Assembly (NCBI GenBank): GCA_902462205.1
Contig: CABQAR010000006.1
Span: forward strand, 22,770 to 86,769
Direction of reading: 5' to 3'
DNA: 64,000 bases
DNA from: an uncultured Dialister sp.
GTDB lineage: Bacteria; Bacillota; Negativicutes; Veillonellales; Dialisteraceae
The notes beneath the pieces are model-generated. The model did no database searches, was not told the origin of the DNA, and saw nothing but the letters and a program-made list of their open reading frames with translations. Numbering within the stretch: position 1 is the stretch's first letter; each line of letters opens with the position of its first letter. Of the stretch, positions 45,644 to 53,482 are shown one piece after another. The translations under genes and the position numbers were made by a program.

Positions 45644-46228
45644 TCAACGGAAAACGATCGTGCCTGTCGCGGCATCCATCTTCTCGATAATCGCAAGCGA
45701 CTTTACATCATAGCCCTCACGGCGCAGCTCATCGCCGCCGCCCTGGAACCCCTTCTCGATGCAGATGCCCACGCCCTCCACGATACCGCCAGCCTGCTTC
45801 ACCAGATCCACAAGCCCCTTCACGGCGCAGCCATTGGCAAGGAAATCATCCATGATCAGCACATGCTCGCCGGCATTCAGATACTTCCGGGAAACCACCA
45901 CATGATTCACACGGTTGTGCGTATACGACATGACCTCCGTCACATACATCTCCTTATCCATATTCGAACCGGCCGACTTCTTCGCAAACACCACGGGCAC
46001 GCCGAAATAAACAGCAGTCAGGCAGGCGATCCCGATCCCCGACGCCTCGATCGTCAGAATCTTATCCACCTGCTTGCCCGCAAACAGCTCACGGAAAGAC
46101 TTCCCCAACTCACTGATAAACGGCACATCGATCTGATGATTCAGGAAACTGTCCACCTTCAGCACATTTCCCGGCTTAATGACCCCATCCGACAAAATCT
46201 TCTCCTGCAGCAAATTCAACTCCGCCAC
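45644..46228 (-). CDS. xpt: Xanthine phosphoribosyltransferase
   Basis: A 194-residue type I phosphoribosyltransferase. It starts AELNLLQEKILSDGVIKPGNVLKVDSFLNHQIDV (typical Xpt) and has the PRPP loop VLIMDDFLANGCAVKGLVDL. It converts xanthine and PRPP to XMP. Its leader shows a hairpin with a U-run (46329-46366) but no purine riboswitch core. Confidence 0.95.
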   Translation of the reverse strand: MAELNLLQEKILSDGVIKPGNVLKVDSFLNHQIDVPFISELGKSFRELFAGKQVDKILTIEASGIGIACLTAVYFGVPVVFAKKSAGSNMDKEMYVTEVMSYTHNRVNHVVVSRKYLNAGEHVLIMDDFLANGCAVKGLVDLVKQAGGIVEGVGICIEKGFQGGGDELRREGYDVKSLAIIEKMDAATGTIVFR

Positions 46229-46328
46229 CCTGACTCCCCCTTAAAAAGAAATAATGATAAATGCATATTCAATAATTATAGCAATGAAAAGAAATATAAG
46301 CAAAACAACCGATACATACTATCCATCC

Positions 46329-46366
46329 CAAACAAAAAAGACGCAAGCCATACACAGCCTGCGCCC
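46329..46366 (-). terminator. Hairpin with U-run in the xpt leader
   Basis: On the minus strand GCGCAGGCT and GGCTTGCGT pair imperfectly and are followed by CTTTTTTG, 100 bp before xpt. It may be an attenuator or the end of a short upstream RNA. Confidence 0.5.
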
Positions 46367-46493
46367 CTCCTGTCCACGTGACAGATAAAATGAATATGCT
46401 TCAATCCGCACCCTTCCGATGTGGCTTGACTTCCATCACGGCGTATGTCCCCCGACACAGAGGAAACGCCACAAGGAGATTTGTCTACAATAC

Positions 46494-46661
46494 AAAAAAC
46501 GCCGACGGTATTTTATACGTCGACGATAACATTATGGGTAAAATAAAAGCCCGTCAGCCAGGGGATTCTCTGCAGGCCTCCGGTGATAGGGCTTCTCCAC
46601 GAAATCCCTCGCTCCACCCATCCGGCAACTCCATTGTAGCAGAGGGTATCGGAAAAGTAAA
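46494..46661 (-). ncRNA. Putative structured small RNA, copy A
   Basis: On the minus strand a promoter (TTTACT 46661-46656; TACAAT 46638-46633; 17-bp spacer) is followed by a transcript of about 130 nt, ending in a strong terminator (46494-46526) with a TTTTTT tail. Its 5' part GTTGCCGGATGGGTGGAGC, the inner CCCTATCAC and the terminator loop recur in copy B (61636-61800). The GGGATT/AATCCC stem is replaced in copy B by GAGTATCC/GGGTACTC, a covarying pairing. I cannot match it to a known family. Confidence 0.65.
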
Positions 46662-46680
46662 TTCAGTAAAGAACGAGCGC

Positions 46681-46839
46681 TCATTTATGAATAACCCGAT
46701 CAAAGAAACTGCGGCCTCTGACCGTCTGACGACATGGCAAAGAGAAACTATTTCACAGAAGCAAATTCCTGATGATGTGAATAAACTTTTTGGGGCTACT
46801 GTTCAGAAAGGGTGTATCAGTAAAAAGGCGTTGCCGGAT
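46681..46839 (+). pseudogene. Gene fragment ending at the leader-distal CRISPR repeat
   Basis: An open frame from about 46687 (MNNPIKETAASDRL..., later QKQIPDDVNKLFGATVQKG) runs straight into the repeat at 46840, where it stops within the repeat. It appears to be the 5' part of an unidentified phage- or element-type gene truncated at the repeat boundary. Confidence 0.4.
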
Positions 46840-46867
46840 TTTCTAAGCTGCCTATGCGGCAGGTAAC

Positions 46868-47841
46868 AGAGTCAGACACGCCTTTTCTTATGACATCAAG
46901 GTTGAACACATAATAAAAGACGAACCGGCCCCGACGGTCAATACACAAGGTGTATTACCAATAATGTCGGCGACTGGTTCGTCTAATGCCATATGTTGTG
47001 GTAAATGCACCCCGAGCAAAGATTCTTACTGGACTAAAAGATATTTTTAATAAATGCGTCTACATAGATAAGCATATCAACGTTGCGCATGGTTTTAAAA
47101 CACATTACATTGAGTTGTATGTTCCGGTCGAAAACGGAAATAATATATATCGTTTCCATTTGACCTCTAAAGAGATTGGATACAATTCAAATGCGTTTAC
47201 AGTCCAGAAGGCATTGTTTTACAACCTAAAAAAGAAGGACTGCTGCCAAGGGCAGCCACAGGAAATTCCCGAGCTGCATATAAATTGGCGAACAGTCCTT
47301 CTTTTGAGGTTAGTATAGCACGACTTTTGGAAAATGCAACTGACAGAAAGGGCAATCCCTACATTATTGACGGAAAACTCCAGTTCGAGGATGGCGTTAT
47401 TGTCTCTCTTCCGGTCACAAAAGAACCATTAAATCACGAATCAGTCGCGCCGGAAGATAATCCAATTTCTAAATTTACGCCAAACGAACTATCTAAACAG
47501 ATTTTTGAAGTGTTCCCCAATGCGCAGAATGTGGAATCTGACGGGGAGTCTGTAACGTTTGCACTCCCGAATGGTTATAAAATGCGTGTCAATTTCACTG
47601 ATGAAAAAATCGCAATTGACAAACAGTAAGCTATACGAGACTACGGAAGGGATGTTGCTGCAAATGAGACGGCGATGGAAAGCATTAAGACGTATACAAG
47701 ACATGCAATTATGACACTGTCTGTAAATACCGTTGACCAGACCCCGGCGCACAAAGCCATGCATCTTGCTTTTGATTTGTTCATAAATGATCGGGAACGT
47801 GCAGCATTCGACCGAAAATTTAGTGGGAACATCGAAGCACT
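46868..47841 (+). pseudogene. Phage-like gene fragment copy 1, between CRISPR repeats
   Basis: Two frames (46986-47229 and 47230-47629) join into one protein if a run of six A residues (47228-47233) is corrected. The N-terminal part (HYIELYVPVENGNNIYRFHL) resembles the BECR-type nuclease-like domains of large phage proteins. The next part (NPYIIDGKLQFEDG...LPNGYKMRVNFTDEKIAID) links to AMHLAFDLFINDRERAAFDRKFSG, which ends at the repeat. Inverted repeats lie at 46918-46984 and 47223-47311. In this copy the zincin-like HExxH is HKAMH. Family call is tentative. Confidence 0.45.
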
Positions 47842-47869
47842 TTTCTAAGCTGCCTATGCGGCAGGTAAC

Positions 47870-48681
47870 TAGAAAAGCGTAATCTATTGTTAATCAACAA
47901 GGGCAAGCACATCATAATACGCCATTTGCCTACCTACTTTTACGCAGCGGTGCGTGATGGGAATATTGTTCTTCGCGTCATATTTCATGCCTGTGTGTTG
48001 GAAGGGAATGGTTTTAAAGTCGAAAAGGTAGGATTGTACGATGTCATTGTTCCAAGCACGAAAAAAGGAACGGTTAGCCTGACCAGCAACCCATCAACTG
48101 GTGTTGCTTATAATTCAGCACTAACCGTTCCTACTACGGTCACTATATCACGACGGTTAGATGGTGTCAATGATAATCCGTATGTAGTAAATAGTAAACT
48201 CCAACTTGAACCAGGAGTAAATGTTGATATTTCTGTAAAAACAAAGGTTGCTGTTCCCGTAAAGCAAGTGAATACATTCAGCTTTATCAATGCCGAGAAT
48301 GAACCCGTATACCATTTTCTGTCAATGAGTTAAAGGCACAGGTATTGGATATTTTCAAGAATGTTATAGATATCGAGGAAACGGAAAACGATTTATTTTT
48401 TACGCTTCCTAATGGGTATAAGGTGGAAACCAATGTGACTGATGAGAATATAGCGATTGACTGGAACAGCGCACAGCATGACTACAAGGGAATGCCCAAA
48501 GGCAATGAACCGGCACATGGGAATATTCAAGTATTCACACGAAAGGCTATAATGACACTCTCCGTAAATAGCCTCGAAGAAACACCTACTCATGAAGCCA
48601 TGCATCTTGCTTTTGATTTGTTCATAAATGATCGAGAACGTGCAGTATTCGATCGAAAATTTAGCGGGAACGTCGAACGCT
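47870..48681 (+). pseudogene. Phage-like gene fragment copy 2, between CRISPR repeats
   Basis: A diverged duplicate of the previous fragment. Frames 47887-48333 and 48345-48681 need one frameshift near 48310 to join. Matching blocks are NPYVVNSKLQLEPGVNVD, TLPNGYKVETNVTDENIAID and THEAMHLAFDLFINDRERAVFD, here with an intact HExxH. An inverted repeat GGAACGGTTAG/CTAACCGTTCC (48067-48131) sits at the position of the one in copy 1. Nucleotide identity is low at the left and very high over the last 100 bp before the repeat. Confidence 0.45.
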
Positions 48682-49671
48682 TTTCTAAGCTGCCTATGCG
48701 GCAGGTAACCGATATATGCTGATCAGGAGGATACGCTTGATGTTTCTAAGCTGCCTATGCGGCAGGTAACGTACAGTAGAAGGGCGGTACACGTACACGA
48801 AATTTCTAAGCTGCCTATGCGGCAGGTAACCAGTAATGGCCGGTAGCCCGTATGAACTGGTATTTCTAAGCTGCCTATGCGGCAGGTAACCTCACGAGCT
48901 TGGCCATCTTATGCTTCACAAATTTCTAAGCTGCCTATGCGGCAGGTAACCAAGAACACTTTGCTGAAGACGACAAGTCTTTTTTCTAAGCTGCCTATGC
49001 GGCAGGTAACACAAGCTGATGAACTTTGTAAACTCATGGCTTTTTCTAAGCTGCCTATGCGGCAGGTAACGACCGGATAGCGTCTTCTTACCTTGGGCAA
49101 TTTTTCTAAGCTGCCTATGCGGCAGGTAACACGTGCTATAATAAAATCAACAAAGGGGGTATTTTCTAAGCTGCCTATGCGGCAGGTAACCTACATTTCT
49201 CCAATAGGCTTTTACTTTTTCATTTCTAAGCTGCCTATGCGGCAGGTAACAATCGAAGATTACGGACTGCTTTACTACTTATTTTCTAAGCTGCCTATGC
49301 GGCAGGTAACATCTCATCAAAATATTTGGACCATGGAGAATATTTCTAAGCTGCCTATGCGGCAGGTAACGGATTCTTTTAGGTATCTGTTACCATGATC
49401 ATTTTCTAAGCTGCCTATGCGGCAGGTAACGAGTACATCCTGAGTTTTCTATAAATTCACGCTTTCTAAGCTGCCTATGCGGCAGGTAACGTTTTTACGG
49501 CTTCTACGTCAATATCAATCGTTTTCTAAGCTGCCTATGCGGCAGGTAACCCTGTATGCCAGACTGGAAGAGACGTTGAATAATTTCTAAGCTGCCTATG
49601 CGGCAGGTAACATGAAGGATTGACCAGAGCAAAGCTGTTAGATTTTCTAAGCTGCCTATGCGGCAGGTAAC

Positions 49672-49801
49672 TGTAAAAAATCTGAAAGGTATTGCGATAC
49701 CGGCTGGATGTATCCTCGTTTGATTTATTTTGACCCAAATTTTTGCCGTCTCTCGGAAATGCGATAAAATCTGTATCTCTCAAAACAGGAAATAATTTGG
49801 G
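49672..49801 (-). promoter_or_regulatory. Leader of CRISPR array 1
   Basis: The 130 bp between array 1 and cas6f. The 27 bp next to the first repeat match the sequence next to array 2 at 63974-64000 at 25 positions, marking this as the leader where new spacers enter. It contains a 15-bp inverted repeat (49727-49741 and 49794-49808) whose right arm overlaps the cas6f stop. Confidence 0.8.
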
Positions 49802-50374
49802 TCAAAATTCAGGGACGGTTCCTATGTTGCTCAGGCCGTATACCCCTATTTCTGCCGACATCGGGTTTGGCACAGTTTGTTTTTTGATGAAGAGGCTGAA
49901 GGTCTTTCCGCTGGACAGGCTTTTCATCTGTATGTACGGCAGTCTGGCCGGTTCTTTTTTTGTTTTTAGGAGCTGCGTCGCTTCTTCGGCGGTTATTTCC
50001 GGATGTCTTTTCGCGTATCGTCTGGCCTTGCGCTGGATGGATCCCTCCGGCTGGTATCTGCTATATACGGCATATTTCTTGATTTTTTTCTCCGGCACTT
50101 TCCTTATGCCTGTATACTGCACATAGTCAAGGAGGCGTCCCAGCACTTTGGACAGGTCGAGTTTTTCCAGTTCCTGTTCTTCCGCAAAGACACGGATTTT
50201 TTCTCCCACGCCTGTTTCTCCGTATTCGGGAAAGGAAACGGCATAGGGGGCATGTCCGTTTTTATTTTTTTCATCCACGAAAGCGATATGGAGCTGGGTG
50301 AATACTTTTGTCCAAAGAAAGGCAAGCGGTATTTCCGCATCAGGGCGCAATGTGATTTCCTGATAGTATTCCAT
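49802..50374 (-). CDS. cas6f: CRISPR endoribonuclease Cas6f/Csy4
   Basis: A 190-residue Cas6f. His29 (in TKVFTQLHIAF) coincides with the catalytic His29 of Pseudomonas Csy4. The basic helix SIQRKARRYAKRH matches the Arg-rich helix that grips the repeat stem, and the C-terminal SSGKTFSLFIKK is the family end motif. It cuts pre-crRNA at the base of the repeat hairpin and stays bound as part of Cascade. Last cas gene before the array. Confidence 0.96.
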   Translation of the reverse strand: MEYYQEITLRPDAEIPLAFLWTKVFTQLHIAFVDEKNKNGHAPYAVSFPEYGETGVGEKIRVFAEEQELEKLDLSKVLGRLLDYVQYTGIRKVPEKKIKKYAVYSRYQPEGSIQRKARRYAKRHPEITAEEATQLLKTKKEPARLPYIQMKSLSSGKTFSLFIKKQTVPNPMSAEIGVYGLSNIGTVPEF

Positions 50375-50377
50375 GGC

Positions 50378-51397
50378 TTATTCCTTCTCGCTCTGTCCGA
50401 AAACGCCGCCGCGGACGAGGACCGCCATGACGTAGTTCCTGTCATTTTCTTCCGCCGGTGCAACGCCTGTCGACCATTGATCGAAGAGGGTATAGAAGTC
50501 CTTTTTGTCTTTCGGAGGGCGGTAGGCTTTCCCGAGGGTGGTGACGGCGCCATAGGGTTCGATGGCGATCGGTACCGGTTCTTTTCCTTCGATCGGATAC
50601 CATGTATCTATGGTCCGTATAGCGTTGCCGAGCTTCTGTGAATGCATGGCGGCCGTACCGTCCGCATGGTAGAGGACTTTGCTCTTCTGGCCTTTTCCTT
50701 TATCCAGAATGAGTTCTTCGCTGGGATAGATTTCCTGCCCCTTCCCCATGAGGGCGAAGGCTTCTGCTTCGATCATGAGGGACGCCCTTTTTCCGCAGAG
50801 TGTTTCCGCGATAAGGTCTGCCAGTTCTTTTACTTTTTCACGGCCGGTTTCAAAGTCTCTCAGGCTGAATTCGTAGGCGTCGAAAATCCATTGTTTATTT
50901 TCTTCTTTGACGGAAATACGGATTTCCACTTTTTCCGCGCCCACCCTGTTTCGCCAGAGGAAGCGCCCGTTCGCAAGGTTCATGGCGTAGCGGGTGGCTA
51001 TTTCTTTGAATCCGTTCTGTGCAATAAATGTGTTCCCCATTTCTTCTATCTTTTTGTAATGGGTTTCATTGTTGCATGCTGACGGATGCTGTACGCCGGA
51101 GAGGACTTTCATTGTAAACATCAGTTTCAGCGTATCTTCGCCGAGGAAAAGGGATGCGCCGTCCACGGTTTGCAGGTTCGCTTTTTCCACTTCTGCATTC
51201 AGTTTCATCGGATCGTCTTTAATGGCACCTTTCAAGCGGTTGGAAATCGTCCCTCTGACGGATTTTTCCACCAATGGAATGGGATTGGCCGTTTCATTTC
51301 TTTTTTCCCATGTCGTGCCGTACATGTAGCCGTCAGATAGAACCAGTTTCTTTTCAAATGCGAGTACGGATGCCGTTGCTGTTTCTTTTTTTGCCAT
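50378..51397 (-). CDS. csy3: Cascade backbone protein Csy3/Cas7f
   Basis: A 339-residue Cas7 of type I-F (Csy3 family): ASVLAFEKKLVLSDGYMYGTTWEKR at the start and GGVFGQSEKE at the end. Six copies line the crRNA in the I-F Cascade. It starts two bases after csy2 ends and ends three bases before cas6f begins. Confidence 0.95.
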   Translation of the reverse strand: MAKKETATASVLAFEKKLVLSDGYMYGTTWEKRNETANPIPLVEKSVRGTISNRLKGAIKDDPMKLNAEVEKANLQTVDGASLFLGEDTLKLMFTMKVLSGVQHPSACNNETHYKKIEEMGNTFIAQNGFKEIATRYAMNLANGRFLWRNRVGAEKVEIRISVKEENKQWIFDAYEFSLRDFETGREKVKELADLIAETLCGKRASLMIEAEAFALMGKGQEIYPSEELILDKGKGQKSKVLYHADGTAAMHSQKLGNAIRTIDTWYPIEGKEPVPIAIEPYGAVTTLGKAYRPPKDKKDFYTLFDQWSTGVAPAEENDRNYVMAVLVRGGVFGQSEKE

Positions 51398-51399
51398 GA

Positions 51400-52302
51400 T
51401 TAATTTCCTCCCTGCTTTTTCTGATTTTTACAAAGATAGAGTTGGTTATTTTCTTCATATGTATAATGCCACATCATTTCCTCTATGTTCGGAAACCGAT
51501 AGGCCATTCTGAATTCTCCAAGGGTGACAACACTTTCTGCAAAACGATGGGGCGTTCCCGGGTCTCTCTGGTTTTTCACTTTTCCAAGCGGGGACAGTCC
51601 CTTGAAGCCCACCGCAAGAGGCGCAAGCCATCCGCTTTCCGCTCTTTCGTATTTCCAGCCCTTCACTTTTCCTGCCTCGTCTTTTTCTGCTGTCTGGTGC
51701 ACTTTCAGATAATGGAGCAGCCGGTCCAGACTGTCTTTCCCTTCCAGCCCCTCCGCTTCCATCAGCTCTCTGCGCTCGATCGGCACATAGCCCGGCATGA
51801 GGGAGAAAATCACTTTTTTGACAGCCTTCTCGTCATTTTCTCTAATATGCATGGCTTTGATTTTTCCGATGTCCAGTATGTCTCCGCCTGCCATTTTCAT
51901 CTGCGGCAATATTTCTTTCACTGCCTGTTCCAATAATTCCATGTGATGCTCATCCACCCCTTCGACTTCTATCAGAAGGGATACCAGCAGGTGGATTCTC
52001 GGTTCTTCGATGAAGGACGGCCGTTTCCCCTTTTCGTCAAGGGGATTGGATGTACCTGCGACAGAGTTCACATAATCTCCGTGGCCTTTGTAAATCTGCA
52101 GGTCTGCTTTATGGTAGGCCACCGCGGTTCCAATGAAGTTTATTTCCGCCAGCGCATCCTCCTTTTTCTCCTTCAGCTTCCGCTCGATGGCGTGGACTGC
52201 GCCAAGCCATGCCGTCATCGCAGGCACGCCGATGGTCAGTGTGCTGCTCATGGCATTCGCATTGTGGATACGCATGCGGGATATGAGTAGGTATGTTTTC
52301 AT
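51400..52302 (-). CDS. csy2: Cascade subunit Csy2/Cas5f
   Basis: A 300-residue Cas5f. N-terminal YLLISRMRIHNANAMSSTLTIGVPAMTAWLGAVHA is the Csy2 signature. It binds the 5' handle of the crRNA together with Csy1. It overlaps csy1 by four bases. Confidence 0.95.
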   Translation of the reverse strand: MKTYLLISRMRIHNANAMSSTLTIGVPAMTAWLGAVHAIERKLKEKKEDALAEINFIGTAVAYHKADLQIYKGHGDYVNSVAGTSNPLDEKGKRPSFIEEPRIHLLVSLLIEVEGVDEHHMELLEQAVKEILPQMKMAGGDILDIGKIKAMHIRENDEKAVKKVIFSLMPGYVPIERRELMEAEGLEGKDSLDRLLHYLKVHQTAEKDEAGKVKGWKYERAESGWLAPLAVGFKGLSPLGKVKNQRDPGTPHRFAESVVTLGEFRMAYRFPNIEEMMWHYTYEENNQLYLCKNQKKQGGN

Positions 52303-53474
52303 GATAGATATTCCACCTCCTCAAGGAGCACATCCTTCAACGCGTAACGGATATTTTTCATTTCTTCCTCGCCCAGCGGCACGTTTTGTCCTCCCATCAT
52401 CTTCCGATATCTATAAATGAACCATCTGGCGAAGTATCTGCCTATTTCCTCCGCCCATGCTTCATCCCGACTTTCTCTGTATTTTTCGTCAAGCCATACC
52501 TTTTGCGGCCTATTCAGACCGGCAAAGCCTTCCTCATCGCTCCAGCCGGGCAGTTCTTCCCGCAGAAGTCCGCAGAAATGCATGACGACATCGACCAGCT
52601 CGTTGACCATATTTTCTCTGGCTGCCCGAATGGACGCATTCTTGCGGTCCAGAAGGAACAAGGCGTGCAGTTTCTGAAACAGGGGAGCGATCTCCCTGTA
52701 AGGGATAGATTCCTCTAAGAAATTGCGGCGCGGCCGGCGTATCCTTCTGTCTTTCAGCAATGGGGGCATGGACATGAGAAGGTCTGCCTTCCCCGCCACT
52801 GCCGCATTCAGGGCGCTGATATTCTGCGCCTTGGTTCCGCCAAAGCCGATGACGGTCCTGTCTGTTATTTCATCGCAGTCATTGCCGTAAATCCCGCTTT
52901 TTTCATTATGGCATTCGAATCTATGGCGTCCGATCTCCCTGCTTCTGCTGTTCAGTGTTTCCAGCAGGCTTGAGGCAGGCAGCACGGTCAGCAGATGGTA
53001 CGTTCCTTCTCCGACGGGGAAATAAATCTGCCGCAGCCTTCCGTCCGTCGATCCCGGGGACGCAGTATCCATCATGCGCTCCACCTGCTGTTTCATGTCA
53101 TTAAAGGAAACGCCCAGTGCTTCTATTTCTTTCCTTATCTCCTCGTCTCCTCTGATGACATGCTTCCATAAAGGCTCGCCGTCCTCCAGTACATGGAGCA
53201 GTAATTTCGCCGCGCCCATGTAAGCAGCGGAGGAATAGACGATATCCGTCTCACAGTCTGTGCTTTCCGTCACTACATAGACGCTCTTTACTTTTTCTTT
53301 CTCCTTCAAATACACCTTCACGTCAGGATGTGTAAATTTCCCGACATGGGTCGCCATATCGCATTTGGAGAGCAGGGAAACCGTATCCTCCAGCCATTCC
53401 CGGGGCGTTTTCTTTTTTCCTGCTGCCGTTTCCGATATGTACGCTGACAACTCGCTCAAAACCATCCCTCCCAT
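52299..53474 (-). CDS. csy1: Cascade large subunit Csy1/Cas8f
   Basis: A 391-residue Cas8f (Csy1), with IGFGGTKAQNISALNA near residue 217 and a C-terminal region ending EVEYLS. Csy1 recognises the 5'-CC PAM (GG on the other strand) and docks with Csy2. A GGGAGG lies between two possible ATGs (53474 and 53465); the first is kept. Starts nine bases after the cas2-3 stop. Confidence 0.94.
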   Translation of the reverse strand: MGGMVLSELSAYISETAAGKKKTPREWLEDTVSLLSKCDMATHVGKFTHPDVKVYLKEKEKVKSVYVVTESTDCETDIVYSSAAYMGAAKLLLHVLEDGEPLWKHVIRGDEEIRKEIEALGVSFNDMKQQVERMMDTASPGSTDGRLRQIYFPVGEGTYHLLTVLPASSLLETLNSRSREIGRHRFECHNEKSGIYGNDCDEITDRTVIGFGGTKAQNISALNAAVAGKADLLMSMPPLLKDRRIRRPRRNFLEESIPYREIAPLFQKLHALFLLDRKNASIRAARENMVNELVDVVMHFCGLLREELPGWSDEEGFAGLNRPQKVWLDEKYRESRDEAWAEEIGRYFARWFIYRYRKMMGGQNVPLGEEEMKNIRYALKDVLLEEVEYLS

Positions 53475-53482
53475 CTGTCTTC

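Larger units (their letters stand above)
46840..49671 (-). CRISPR. Type I-F CRISPR array 1
   Basis: Nineteen copies of a 28-bp I-F repeat, reading GTTACCTGCC..GGCAGCTTAGAAA on the minus (crRNA) strand. Seventeen lie at regular spacing from 48682 to 49671 with sixteen spacers of 32-33 bp (33 at 48710-48742 and 49551-49583). Two further perfect repeats (46840-46867, 47842-47869) are separated by 974 and 812 bp of gene-like DNA. Orientation follows from the Cas6f stem-loop, the AGAAA end and the shared leader on the right. The array follows cas6f on the same strand. I found no spacer matching elsewhere in the window by eye. Confidence 0.97.

Noticed and set aside
44918..46381. A 487-codon plus-strand frame across the xanthine permease and xpt
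   Set aside because: It runs antisense to two well-recognised genes and is rich in His, Arg and Asp in the way reverse-strand shadows are.
46229..46490. Guanine/xanthine riboswitch upstream of xpt
   Set aside because: The conserved purine aptamer core was not found on the minus strand.
48877..49398. Open frames across the repeats giving proteins with a repeated FSKLPMRQVT motif
   Set aside because: The frames arise because the repeat is open in that frame; spacers are of normal length and there is no start or ribosome site.
48710..49671. Self-targeting spacers in array 1
   Set aside because: No spacer matched another part of the window on inspection by eye; the rest of the genome cannot be judged.
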